Source: Thalassovita autumnalis (GTDB lineage: Bacteria; Pseudomonadota; Alphaproteobacteria; Rhodobacterales; Rhodobacteraceae). From it: a stretch of DNA of 64,000 nt. Each line of letters opens with the position of its first letter. Positions within the stretch are counted from its first letter, which is position 1. The notes under the pieces were generated by a model. That model was not told the origin of the DNA, made no database searches, and saw nothing but the letters and a program-made list of their open reading frames with translations. The stretch is taken from assembly GCF_001458255.1 (NCBI RefSeq), contig NZ_CYSB01000029.1, forward strand, positions 124,001 through 188,000, in the 5' to 3' direction. The position numbers and the translations under genes are program-made. Positions 36,601 through 44,329 of this stretch are shown here, piece by piece.

Positions 36601-37072
36601 GACGCGGTTCCACCGGGCCGGTGATGACCACATCGGTCACCCGGTCCCGCCATGCCCCCCGGCGCACGTTTGGGTCTTCGGCGTCTTCGGGCAAGGTGGT
36701 GATCGCATCAACGGCCGATTGCACATCATCGGCAGCGCGGGCCATGTCCCAGCCCGGCTCAAACTCCAGATTGACGCTGGCACGCCCTTCGCGGCTGGTG
36801 CTGGAGGAGCTTTCGACGCCTTCAACCGCCAGCAAGGCGGGTTCCAAGACCTGCACAATGGCGGCGTCCACGTCTTCGGCCCCTGCCCCATCCCATGTGA
36901 CTGAGACAGAGACATCATCAACCACAACATCAGGGAAGAACTGCGCCCGCATCTGCGGCACCACCGCCATGCCCAGCACCAAAAGCACCACCAGCAACAG
37001 GTTGGCGACGGTTTTGTGGCGGGTGAAATAGGACAGGATGCCGCCCGCCGCCGATGGGATTTCGCGCACCAT
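33662..37072 (-). CDS. RND-family efflux pump, inner-membrane permease
   Basis: A 1136-residue HAE1-type permease with the usual two sets of transmembrane helices around porter loops. The proton-relay helix 4 motif, V-V-D-D-A-I-V-V, is near residue 410. The sequence is full length but longer than the 1020-1050 residues typical of the family: about 100 extra C-terminal residues contain two further hydrophobic helices (A-L-A-A-L-A-L-W-L-V-P and L-V-L-F-L-S-L-A-V-V-L-V-L-L-L). The adaptor gene is four bases upstream, so they are one unit. The outer-membrane partner is elsewhere. The substrate is unknown. Confidence 0.92.
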   Translation of the reverse strand: MVREIPSAAGGILSYFTRHKTVANLLLVVLLVLGMAVVPQMRAQFFPDVVVDDVSVSVTWDGAGAEDVDAAIVQVLEPALLAVEGVESSSSTSREGRASVNLEFEPGWDMARAADDVQSAVDAITTLPEDAEDPNVRRGAWRDRVTDVVITGPVEPRQLGLFADEFVTRLFAEGVTRTTIRGVVATEVLVEVPSLKLIAHDVTMAQISDAIAQEVDADPAGDVAGANARVRTGVAKRTPDEIEQIVLRTNEDGSNLTVGDVATVSQLGPDRARSYFVGDNPAVSVRVDRTATGDAIRMQYQVEDVAEALNATLPDGVSIDLIRTRAEAISGRLNLLLDNGLMGLGLVVLLLFLFLNARTAFWVAAGIPVAMLGAVTLMYVGGLTINMISLFALIITLGIVVDDAIVVGEHADARLRKFGDSPVEAAENAARRMAMPVFAATLTTIIAFFGLTAISGRFGDLIADIPFTVIAVLAASLVECFLILPNHMAHALKHQSKDHWYDWPSRVVNRGFRWMRDHAFRPFMRFVIWARYPVLALAVVLLASQAALFLKGDVTWRFFNAPERSSVTGNFAMLEGATRDDSIAMMKEMQRATEAVNQRLQQQYGWEPVDYVITEVGGNAGRGLSGADSKDADLLGAISIELIDADLRLKQDGSPYSSFAFVAELQDEVRKHPLAETLSFRGWRSGPGGDSLDVQFYGATAEVLKQASEDLQTALAEYPEVSAVEDNLAYDKEELILELTAQGQALGFTIDGLGRVLRNRLNGIEAATFPDGPRSAAIRVELPEDELTADFLDRSQMRSPTGVYAPLSDLVTVTSRSGFSTVRRENGIRLISVTGDISEDDPVRAEAISTALETEILPTIASERQVEFRLSGLAEQEESFLNEARTGLILCLTGIYLVLAWVFASWTRPLVVMAVIPFGLVGAIWGHYIWDVPLSMFSVVGLLGMTGIIINDSIVLVTTIDDYAKDRGLLPSILDGASDRLRPVMLTTLTTVLGLAPLLYESSSQAQFLRPTVITLVYGLGFGMVLVLLVVPAVIAAQQDIGRQFSALRHAVKAKPLRMPFAAALAALALWLVPTLGHVAIYDTVAPQILQAAPALAELPALPVALVLFLSLAVVLVLLLYIAASLRIALRRRANA

Positions 37073-37075
37073 GGC

Positions 37076-38536
37076 TTAGCTCCCCATCCGGTCTTCGAGG
37101 CGTTGCACCATCTGGGTTGGCACCTGTTCTTCTTTCAGGGCGTTCAGGATGCGTTCCTTGGCGTCGGCGGGCATCCGTTTGTTGGCTTCGACAAAGGCAA
37201 CCAGCTTGGCGCGGCGTTCTGCGGACAGGGTAACGGTCTGCGGTTCATCTGTCGCCGCCTCTGCCCCGGCCGGGTTCAGCGGGCGCACTTTGATCCCGGC
37301 CCCCAACAAGGGCGTGCGTTCCTTGACCACCTGACGCCCGGCAAGGCCGCGCGCGCGTACCAAAACGTCATCGCCTTGACGCCGTAGCAGTGTGACCTCC
37401 ATGGCCTCAAGCCGGTCACCTTCGCCGATAACCAACACACGGCCATCGCTGCCAAGTGCCTTGGACGGCAGCTGAACCACACGATCCAGAGGCGGCTCTT
37501 CCACTGCGACGGTCACAAAGTCACCAGGTTTCATGCCGCGCGGGCTGTCGAGGGTCGCGAAAATCAAACGGCCGCTTTGGCCTTCGGCCACCGCTGCACT
37601 GTCACGGCTAAGCTGCCCTTTGGTCGACAGGTCGATGCCGCTCACATCCAGTGAGACCTCAACCGGGGCCGGACGCAGACGGCCGGCGTCATCCAGCAGG
37701 CGCGCGTATTGCGCGGTGGAGACGCGGAAGGCCACCTCCAGCGTTTGCCCATCCACCAGCTGTGCCAATTGTTCATTGGTGCTGACCAGCCCGCCGGCCA
37801 CAACCGAAACATCCGAAAGCGTGCCGTCAAATTCTGCCCGGAGCACCGTGTCATCCAAGTTCCGTTGTGCTTCGTCCCGGGCAATTGTGGCGCGGGCCAG
37901 ACCTGTGGCGGCCTTGTCCACGCGGGCTTCAGCCTGGGCCAGCGACTGGCGGCGGGTGACCACGGATTGACGCGCCGACGCAGCGGCGAGTTCCGCGGTT
38001 TCCACGGCTGTATCGGTGACCACACCGCGGGCCTGCAGCCCCTGTTGCCGCTCAAACGCTTTTTGGCGCAGGGCCGCCTGTTCCTGCGCTGCGGTCAAAT
38101 CCGCCTGGGCCAGTTCCAGCGCGCGGTCGGCATCGCGGGTTTCGGCCTCACTGTCCTGCAAATCCGCCTGCGCGCGATCCAAGGCGGCCTGCGCGTCCAC
38201 CGGATCGATCCGCAACAACATCTGCCCGGCCGACACAACGCCGCCTTCGGTCATGTTATCGGCCAGTTCCACCACCGGGCCTGAAACGGCCGCACGCAAC
38301 ACGAGGGCGCGGCGGCTTTCGATCTGGCCATAGGCCTGCAGGGTCGGCGAAACGGTTTGGGGTTCAGCAGTGAGAACAGATACAGCAAAGACGCGTTCGC
38401 GGCCCTGACCACGGCGATTGTCCTGTCCCAGGCTGTCTTCGACGGCGCCCCGCACCAGCGTTACGGCGTAAAATAACAGGCCGATGGTGACGGCCATGAG
38501 GAAAAGCCCAGTAAGGCTTTGTCGCAGAAAACGCAT
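37076..38536 (-). CDS. RND-pump periplasmic adaptor (HlyD/MFP family)
   Basis: A 486-residue membrane-fusion protein. An N-terminal hydrophobic anchor (residues about 10-30), a barrel-sandwich hybrid near residue 60-95, a long coiled hairpin rich in A, E, Q, R (about residues 115-190) and a beta-barrel domain are recognisable. It links the downstream permease to an outer-membrane channel. ATG 38536 is preferred over the upstream ATG by AAGGGAAGAG at good spacing. It is the first gene of the efflux operon. Confidence 0.9.
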   Translation of the reverse strand: MRFLRQSLTGLFLMAVTIGLLFYAVTLVRGAVEDSLGQDNRRGQGRERVFAVSVLTAEPQTVSPTLQAYGQIESRRALVLRAAVSGPVVELADNMTEGGVVSAGQMLLRIDPVDAQAALDRAQADLQDSEAETRDADRALELAQADLTAAQEQAALRQKAFERQQGLQARGVVTDTAVETAELAAASARQSVVTRRQSLAQAEARVDKAATGLARATIARDEAQRNLDDTVLRAEFDGTLSDVSVVAGGLVSTNEQLAQLVDGQTLEVAFRVSTAQYARLLDDAGRLRPAPVEVSLDVSGIDLSTKGQLSRDSAAVAEGQSGRLIFATLDSPRGMKPGDFVTVAVEEPPLDRVVQLPSKALGSDGRVLVIGEGDRLEAMEVTLLRRQGDDVLVRARGLAGRQVVKERTPLLGAGIKVRPLNPAGAEAATDEPQTVTLSAERRAKLVAFVEANKRMPADAKERILNALKEEQVPTQMVQRLEDRMGS

Positions 38537-38630
38537 GTCTCTTCCCTTGCGCACAACGTGTTGGGCCCTGCCAGATAGGTAAATCCCGATCCGACAAAGC
38601 CAAGTCTAGGTACTGATACGAGGGAAAATT

Positions 38631-39173
38631 TTATTTCCGTCGCTGATGTTCGTCTAAACGTGGAAAAATTTCCACGAAGTTGCAGGGACGGTGGCGATAG
38701 TCCAGTTGCAGCGCCAGAATTTCGTCCCATGCATCCTTGCAGGCGCCGGGACTGCCGGGCAGCGCAAAGAGGTAGGTGCCACCTGCAACCCCGCCCGTGG
38801 CGCGGCTTTGCACGGCGGAGGTGCCAATCTTCTGCATCGAGACGATGGTGAAGACGGTGCCAAATGCCTCAATCTCTTTTTCATAGACGTCGCGATGGGC
38901 TTCGACGGTCACATCGCGACCGGTCAGACCGGTGCCACCGGTGGAAATGATAACATCCACCTCCGGGTCGGCGATCCAGGCCCGCAGCTGATCTGCAATT
39001 TCACCCCGTTCGTCGCGAATGATCTTACGGTCTGCCACGATGTGGCCCGCGCCTTCGATCCGGCCGACCAGCGTATCGCCCGAGCGATCCTCACTCAGAT
39101 CGCGAGTGTCCGATACCGTCAGCACGGCAATCCGCACCGCAATGAACTCTTTGCTTTCGTCGATACGCGACAT
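38631..39173 (-). CDS. moaB: Molybdenum cofactor biosynthesis protein B
   Basis: A 180-residue MoaB/Mog-family protein. S-T-G-G-T-G near residue 81 and the late G-S-P-G-A-C near residue 142 form the molybdopterin-binding pocket; the fold adenylylates or inserts molybdopterin. It is the third gene of a UDG-LysE-moaB unit, starting four bases past the LysE stop, with a GAGGG ribosome site for ATG 39173. The in-frame upstream residues overlap LysE. Confidence 0.92.
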   Translation of the reverse strand: MSRIDESKEFIAVRIAVLTVSDTRDLSEDRSGDTLVGRIEGAGHIVADRKIIRDERGEIADQLRAWIADPEVDVIISTGGTGLTGRDVTVEAHRDVYEKEIEAFGTVFTIVSMQKIGTSAVQSRATGGVAGGTYLFALPGSPGACKDAWDEILALQLDYRHRPCNFVEIFPRLDEHQRRK

Positions 39174-39177
39174 CTCT

Positions 39178-39801
39178 TTACCCTCGTTCCAACAGGGCAA
39201 GGCGCAGTGCCAGCCCGGCAAAAATTCCTGCGCTCACGCGGCCCAGCCAACGGGCAAAGCCCGGGCTTTGCGTCAGGCGGCGGCCAATGCCACCCGCGAA
39301 AACCCCGACCAGCCCATTCACGATAAAGCCCCCCAGCGCCAGCACCGCGCCAAATATCAGAAACTGCATCAAAACCGCCCCGCGTGCGGGATCCACGAAC
39401 TGAGGTACGAAGGCCAGCACAAAGAGGATCACTTTGGGGTTGGTGAGGTTCACCAGCAGCCCTTCCTTAAAAGCGCGCAGGGCTGGGGCGGGCGCGGCGG
39501 TGGCATCCAGCGGGCCCTGCCGCAGCGATTGCCAAGCCAGAAACAGCAGGTAGGCCACGCCGATCCAGCGGATCACATCAAAGGCCCAGGGCAGCGCCGC
39601 AATCAGCGCCGACAGTCCCAGACCAGCCAAGGCGGCATGCACAAAGGCGCCCACGGAAATACCGGCGCTGGCCGCAACTGCAGGCCGCGCGCCCGAGCGC
39701 AGGCCCTGCCCAAGGCAAAACATCATATCGGCCCCCGGCGTCAGGTTCAGCGCCAGAGCCGCAGGCACAAAGGCCAGTAGGACAATCGGATCAACACTCA
39801 T
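39178..39801 (-). CDS. LysE-family amino acid exporter
   Basis: A 207-residue protein with six hydrophobic helices and the LysE/RhtB hallmark L-T-P-G-A-D near residue 21. Relatives export basic or neutral amino acids. The start overlaps the uracil-DNA glycosylase stop by four bases (ATGA), and moaB starts four bases downstream, so the three are co-transcribed; no functional theme is evident. Confidence 0.9.
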   Translation of the reverse strand: MSVDPIVLLAFVPAALALNLTPGADMMFCLGQGLRSGARPAVAASAGISVGAFVHAALAGLGLSALIAALPWAFDVIRWIGVAYLLFLAWQSLRQGPLDATAAPAPALRAFKEGLLVNLTNPKVILFVLAFVPQFVDPARGAVLMQFLIFGAVLALGGFIVNGLVGVFAGGIGRRLTQSPGFARWLGRVSAGIFAGLALRLALLERG

Positions 39802-40610
39802 AGGGCATCCAGTTTGGCGCGCAGGAACAGCAGATCGGCCCAGGCATCACGTTTGGCATTGGGGTTTCGCATCAGCCGTTCCGGGTTCATCATCGGCAAT
39901 GCAGGGATGGCTGGCCCGCCGGCCACCTGCACCTCAGCCCATTGTCCGCGCAGACGCGAGATGCCCCGTTTGGCCAGCAACGCCTGACAGGGCAGGTTGC
40001 CCATCAGCACCATGACCTCAGGTTTCTGCAGGGCGATGTGGCGTTCCAGAAACGGTTTCATCATCGCCACCTCAGCGGGGGAGGCATCGCGGTTGGTTGG
40101 CCCGCGCCATGGCAAGACGGTGGTCAAATAGGCCCCGCTTGCACCGTCGCCACTTCGGGACAGGTTAATTGCGGCCAGCATCTTATCCAGCAATGCGCCG
40201 GTGCGCCCCGCGAAAGGGCGGCCTTCCCGGTCTTCATCGCGGCCCGGCGCTTCACCGATCACCATCACCCGGGCGTCCACGCTGCCTTGGGACAGGATCA
40301 ACTGGCGGGCCGCCTGTTTCAGCTCGCAATGCTCAAAACCTTCAAGCGCGGCGCGCAGCCCTGCCAGATCCTGCGCTGCCGCGGCCAGTTTCTTGGCATC
40401 GGCGACAGGATCTACTTTAGGTTTTGCGACCGGCGTGGGTGGGCGGCGTTTGCCATCAGGCCCGGCAGGAGCCTGTTTTGGCTGGCTTTGCTGCAATTCA
40501 TAGCGGTTAACCGGTGCTTCAGACAGCACCTCATCGGCCCCCAGCTCAATCTGCCAGTCCAGCATGGCCAGAGCCACATGATAGTCGAGTGCCGATTCCA
40601 CCTGTTCCAT
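39798..40610 (-). CDS. Uracil-DNA glycosylase, alphaproteobacterial family-4-like
   Basis: A 270-residue protein. Residues about 1-75 are an N-terminal extension with a Pro-rich linker. The glycosylase fold has motif A G-E-A-P-G-R-D-E-D near residue 119 and a G-x-x-T-N-R-D segment. Compared with family-4 enzymes it lacks three of the four Fe-S cysteines: C-E-L-K replaces C-x-x-C, a W-R-G-P replaces the K-C-R-P cysteine, and the next is replaced by Met. The catalytic motif H-P-A-Y-L-L-R appears as N-P-E-R-L-M-R. Whether it still removes uracil is therefore uncertain. First gene of the moaB unit. Confidence 0.8.
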   Translation of the reverse strand: MEQVESALDYHVALAMLDWQIELGADEVLSEAPVNRYELQQSQPKQAPAGPDGKRRPPTPVAKPKVDPVADAKKLAAAAQDLAGLRAALEGFEHCELKQAARQLILSQGSVDARVMVIGEAPGRDEDREGRPFAGRTGALLDKMLAAINLSRSGDGASGAYLTTVLPWRGPTNRDASPAEVAMMKPFLERHIALQKPEVMVLMGNLPCQALLAKRGISRLRGQWAEVQVAGGPAIPALPMMNPERLMRNPNAKRDAWADLLFLRAKLDAL

Positions 40611-40651
40611 GCCGCCAAGCTATCCTGCCGAGCGGACAGGGAAAAGGGCGA

Positions 40652-41257
40652 TCATTTCTGGCCGATTTTTGGCTCTTCGCCTTTGCGCAGGCGGGAAATA
40701 TTGGCGCGGTGCGTCCAGAAGATCAGCAGCGTTAGCGCAGCGCCCATAAACATCATGTCGCCATGCCCAAAAAGCACCATCCAGAAGGTCGAGGCCGCCG
40801 CAGCCACCAGCGCCGACAGCGAGGAAATGCGCCCGATCACCGCCGCCACCAGCCAGGTCGCGCAGGAGGCCAGACCCACAGGCCATGCAAGGGCCAACAA
40901 CAGGCCAAGGAAGGTTGCAACCCCTTTGCCACCTTTGAATTTCAGCCAGACCGGGAAACAATGCCCGATGAAGGCTGCTAAACCGGCCAGTTGCGCCGCA
41001 TCTTCGCCTGCAAAGGCGCGCGCCAGCAGAACGGCCACAGCCGCTTTGCCGCCATCCAGGATCAGTGTCAGCGCCGCCGCCTTTTTGCTGCCGGTGCGCA
41101 GGACATTGGTCGCGCCGATGTTGCCCGAACCGATGTCGCGCAGATTGCCCAGCCCCATCACAGCCGCCAGCACCATCCCAAACGGAATGGAGCCCAGCAG
41201 GTAACCAATCACCCCCCAGAGGCCCAGGGTCGGAACAGAGGACAGGATTTCAGGCAT
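40652..41257 (-). CDS. plsY: Glycerol-3-phosphate acyltransferase PlsY
   Basis: Inner-membrane acyltransferase that moves the acyl group of acyl-phosphate to sn-glycerol-3-phosphate, the first step of phosphatidic acid synthesis. The 201 residues have about five helices with the three PlsY motifs: G-S-I-P-F-G near residue 22, G-S-G-N-I-G-A-T-N-V near residue 43 and K-G-G-K-G-V-A-T near residue 108. It starts directly at the base after the pyrC-like stop, the last gene of the pyrB-to-plsY run. Confidence 0.95.
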   Translation of the reverse strand: MPEILSSVPTLGLWGVIGYLLGSIPFGMVLAAVMGLGNLRDIGSGNIGATNVLRTGSKKAAALTLILDGGKAAVAVLLARAFAGEDAAQLAGLAAFIGHCFPVWLKFKGGKGVATFLGLLLALAWPVGLASCATWLVAAVIGRISSLSALVAAAASTFWMVLFGHGDMMFMGAALTLLIFWTHRANISRLRKGEEPKIGQK

Positions 41258-42538
41258 TTACAGTTCTCCGAAGACAGGTTTGCCGTTCACAATTGTTGCC
41301 AGCACCTTGCCCTGCAACCGCTGCCCGTCAAAGGGGGTATTTTTCGATTTCGACTGCAGTTTGAACCGATCCATCACAAATGGCGCATCCGGGTCAAACA
41401 AAACCAGATCCGCCGGTGCGCCGTTTGACAGACGCCCGGCGGCCAGACCCAGACGGTTTGCCGGGTTCAGCGCCATGGCGCGCCACAGCTGCGGCAGCGT
41501 CAGATCGCCCGAGTGATAGAGCCGCAAAACCGCAGGCAGGAAGGTTTCCAGCCCCACCGCGCCGCTGGCGGCTTCTTCAAACGGCAGGCGTTTGCTTTCC
41601 TCATCCTGGGGGGTGTGGAAGGAGCTGATCACGTCAATCAACCCGTGACGCAATGCCTCTACGATGGCCAGACGATCGTCCTCAGCCCGCAAGGGCGGCT
41701 TCACCTTGAAGAAGGTGCGGTAATCAGCGACGTCAAATTCATTCAGCGTCAGATGGTGGATTGAGGTGCCCGCCGTCACATCCAGACCGTTGTTTTTCGC
41801 CCGTTCCAGCGCCGGCAACGCCCGCGCGGTGGTGATCTGGTCAAAATGGTACTTCGCGCCGGTCATCTCCAGCAGGGCGATGTCACGATCAAGCCCCATC
41901 CGCTCTGCCATGGCAGAGACAGCCGGCAAGCCACGCAAGGAAGCAAACTTGCCCGAGGTGACTGCCGCGCCTTTTGACAGGATCGGTTCCTGCGGATGCC
42001 CCAGCACCAGCGCGCCCAGTGATTTGGCGTAAGACAGCGCGCGGGTCAGAACCTTGGTATCGGTGACCACATGATCGCAATCGGTGAAGGCTACGGCGCC
42101 AGCATCCTGCAGAAACCCGATTTCGGTCATTTCCCGGCCTGCACGGTCCTTGGTCAGCGCAGCCATTGGCACCACATTAACCGGGGCTGCCTCCTGCGCG
42201 CGGCGGGTGACGAATTCCAGCGTTTCGGGATTGTCGATGGTCGGTGAGGTGTCTGGGCGGGTCACGATGGTGGTGACGCCCCCGGCTGCAGCAGCCAATC
42301 CGGCCGAGCGGAAGCTTTCCTTGTGCCGCTCACCCGGTTCACAGACCTTAACGCCAATGTCCACGATGCCCGGCGCCAGGTATTTGCCCTGCCCGTCAAC
42401 CACCTGCGCCCCATCGGGCACCGCCAGTTCCTGACCGTGACCGGCAATGACGCCGTCCTTCACCAACAGGGTGCCAAGAACCACATTGCCTGCCTCAGGA
42501 TCCACAAGGTGCACATTGGTGAACAAGATCGTGGTCAT
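41258..42538 (-). CDS. Dihydroorotase homologue lacking metal ligands (PyrC-prime-like)
   Basis: A 426-residue amidohydrolase homologous to type-I dihydroorotase by its overall layout (P-G-I-V-D near residue 58, A-A-A-A-G-G-V-T-T near residue 85, S-G-A-V-G-L-E-T near its C-terminus). The metal-binding H-x-H of D-x-H-V-H is G-V-K; the late D-H-A-P-H is S-F-H-T-P-Q. This looks like an inactive subunit of the type known as PyrC-prime in pseudomonads, which scaffolds aspartate transcarbamoylase. The neighbourhood of pyrB supports that. An active PyrC would then be encoded elsewhere. Loss of catalysis is inferred, not proven. Confidence 0.88.
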   Translation of the reverse strand: MTTILFTNVHLVDPEAGNVVLGTLLVKDGVIAGHGQELAVPDGAQVVDGQGKYLAPGIVDIGVKVCEPGERHKESFRSAGLAAAAGGVTTIVTRPDTSPTIDNPETLEFVTRRAQEAAPVNVVPMAALTKDRAGREMTEIGFLQDAGAVAFTDCDHVVTDTKVLTRALSYAKSLGALVLGHPQEPILSKGAAVTSGKFASLRGLPAVSAMAERMGLDRDIALLEMTGAKYHFDQITTARALPALERAKNNGLDVTAGTSIHHLTLNEFDVADYRTFFKVKPPLRAEDDRLAIVEALRHGLIDVISSFHTPQDEESKRLPFEEAASGAVGLETFLPAVLRLYHSGDLTLPQLWRAMALNPANRLGLAAGRLSNGAPADLVLFDPDAPFVMDRFKLQSKSKNTPFDGQRLQGKVLATIVNGKPVFGEL

Positions 42539-42603
42539 GGGAAATCCTTCCTCTGAGGCAGTGTTAGGCGTCTCTTATTGGGGTTCGGTCGTTGAGGAAA
42601 GGG

Positions 42604-43158
42604 CTAAGCGTTATCCGCTGAACGATCCTTCTGACGATCCGCGCGCTGGATGTCCCGCATCATGCGATACACGTCGCGCCCATCGGCTATGCGCTCAAAC
42701 CCGATTGGCACCAGATAAGATCCGTTTTTGGTCCGTTTCCGCTTGTTGGCAAAATGGACCGAGGCCAGCGGTTCATCAACAAACTCCAGCACCATTTCAC
42801 GGGTGATCGGATAGCTTTGCAGCTTTTTGCCGACAATTGGCATGTCCGATGCGATGAAGGCGCGTTGATTGGTCAGCGTGTACCAGGTGTGGCGGCGTTT
42901 GTAGGCCGGTCCCCAGATGCCGCCGAAACTGATGCCCACCCCGACGCTGAAATGCAGCAGGCCGAACATCCAAAAGGCCCCACCGGCCTGGCTGGCCATG
43001 ATCATCCAAAACAGGGCAAAACCGGCAAACATCAGGCCAAAGAAAAACATCATCACATTGCGCGGGCGGAACACGATGGCGCCATCGGGGCGCCCCTGCC
43101 AGAGGATTTCTTCGCCGGGGTCCAACAGGCCTTCCCAGCCGCTTGTCTGTTCTGACAT
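42604..43158 (-). CDS. Membrane protein with PH-like domain, unknown
   Basis: A 184-residue protein, N-terminal soluble part (E-E-I-L-W-Q-G-R-P-D), two hydrophobic helices near residues 35-50 and 60-80, then a C-terminal bacterial PH-like domain with the Y-T-L-T-N-Q-R-A-F motif. Public databases sometimes call such genes aspartate transcarbamoylase-associated because they sit between pyrB and pyrC, but there is no enzyme homology visible. It is part of the minus-strand run from pyrB to plsY. Confidence 0.8.
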   Translation of the reverse strand: MSEQTSGWEGLLDPGEEILWQGRPDGAIVFRPRNVMMFFFGLMFAGFALFWMIMASQAGGAFWMFGLLHFSVGVGISFGGIWGPAYKRRHTWYTLTNQRAFIASDMPIVGKKLQSYPITREMVLEFVDEPLASVHFANKRKRTKNGSYLVPIGFERIADGRDVYRMMRDIQRADRQKDRSADNA

Positions 43159-43187
43159 CTGTGACCTCCCTCTGCTGCCGTGACGGT

Positions 43188-43625
43188 TTAACCAGCCACG
43201 GCTTTTGCGCGTTCTATCCGGGCAATAGTGTCATCCCGATCCTGTTGAAATTTCAACAGGTGTTTGTCACCAGACAGGGTGACCACCTGCACGGCCGAGC
43301 CCAGCTTGCGGATTTTGGCGATCTCACCCAGCCGCACGGCGCGGCCCTGCGGGCCCAAAAGGCGGGTTTCCGTCAGGTCCCAACGGGCCTTCAACTCATC
43401 CGAGGCCAGATAAAATCCGCGCACTGCAATGGCCGCCAAGCCACCAATGGCGCCGGTCCAGACATGTGGATTGCCTAGCAACATCAAAATCGCCATTCCA
43501 CAGCCCATCGCCCCTGCCGCCAGCCAAGCATGATCGCGCCAATAGGCCGAACCGCAGGGGTAAAAGGAATGCTGGACGTTTTCACCATCCTCTAGGGCGG
43601 TGGTTGGTGTCATCTCAGGCTGCAT
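43188..43625 (-). CDS. Membrane protein with PH-like C-terminus, unknown
   Basis: A 145-residue protein with two adjacent hydrophobic helices (about residues 32-65) and a soluble C-terminal domain containing L-T-E-T-R-L-L-G-P-Q-G and I-A-K-I-R-K-L-G, reminiscent of the PH-like domain of its downstream neighbour but shorter. Its ATG overlaps the stop of the next gene upstream by one base. Function unknown; context pyrB operon. Confidence 0.75.
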   Translation of the reverse strand: MQPEMTPTTALEDGENVQHSFYPCGSAYWRDHAWLAAGAMGCGMAILMLLGNPHVWTGAIGGLAAIAVRGFYLASDELKARWDLTETRLLGPQGRAVRLGEIAKIRKLGSAVQVVTLSGDKHLLKFQQDRDDTIARIERAKAVAG

Positions 43626-44191
43626 CAGGTTCCTCCTGCCACGGCGGCATAAACCGCGACCAAGCCCAGCAGGACCATCACAGCCACAAGCCAGGCGACC
43701 CAGCGCGGGGCTTTCGCAGGCTCAGCGGGGGGCGCATCAGCCAGCTGGCCTTTGGCTGCCTCAGATCGCAGCGGGGTAAATTCCAGATCGGGGATATCTT
43801 CGTCCCAGGCACCGACAGGCGTCAGAACCTCCGCCGGCTGAAGGGTCAGCACCTGATCCCGGAAGGCACCGGGATAAAGCAGCAGCACAACGCCGCTCAG
43901 CGCTTCCAGGCGGGCGCGATCAGGCTCAACCGCCTCGGCGGGCAAGCCGTTGGCTTTGACCAGATAGTTTACCAGACCGAAGTTCGACAGATCCTCAAGA
44001 TCAAACACCTCAACCCGGGTGGCATCAATCGCTGGCGCGCCAAGGATGTCAGCCAGATAGCCCTCAGCCAGTCCCGGTTCTGCTTCGGCAAGGATAGCCT
44101 GCAAACGATCGAGTTCAGCCCGGTCGGCCGCAACGCTGAACATGCGCACACCGCGCAATTCATCAGGTCGGACAGAGAGGAGATCCATCAT
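43625..44191 (-). CDS. Tail-anchored protein, unknown
   Basis: A 188-residue protein: a soluble domain, then a basic/Pro-rich linker and a single C-terminal hydrophobic helix (about residues 165-185, W-V-A-W-L-V-A-V-M-V-L-L). No domain recognised. It overlaps the PH-like gene at its stop, and is 37 bp downstream of the 32-residue membrane peptide; it belongs to the pyrB operon by spacing. Confidence 0.75.
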   Translation of the reverse strand: MMDLLSVRPDELRGVRMFSVAADRAELDRLQAILAEAEPGLAEGYLADILGAPAIDATRVEVFDLEDLSNFGLVNYLVKANGLPAEAVEPDRARLEALSGVVLLLYPGAFRDQVLTLQPAEVLTPVGAWDEDIPDLEFTPLRSEAAKGQLADAPPAEPAKAPRWVAWLVAVMVLLGLVAVYAAVAGGT

Positions 44192-44228
44192 GTTCCGGCC
44201 CCTTCGCGGGATAATCGCCCGTCAGCCA

Positions 44229-44327
44229 TCAGCTGATCCACACCATCACGCCAACAAAGATAAACATGACCAGAAGCGCGATTGAGGCCACGCGGCCCGA
44301 CATACGCGGATCTTTAGGATCTTCCAT
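44229..44327 (-). CDS. 32-residue single-helix membrane peptide in the pyrB operon
   Basis: A 32-residue ORF beginning M-E-D-P-K-D-P-R-M-S-G-R followed by a hydrophobic helix to the last residue. A strong GGAGG ribosome site for ATG 44327 lies within the final codons of pyrB, which ends at 44330. This tight coupling and the consistent membrane-protein composition suggest a real microprotein. No family is known to me. Confidence 0.65.
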   Translation of the reverse strand: MEDPKDPRMSGRVASIALLVMFIFVGVMVWIS

Positions 44328-44329
44328 AA

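Noticed and set aside
34937-36904. A 655-codon plus-strand frame opposite the RND permease
   Set aside because: Shadow of a real, well-conserved gene; no ribosome site and an implausible His/Gln/Arg-rich product.
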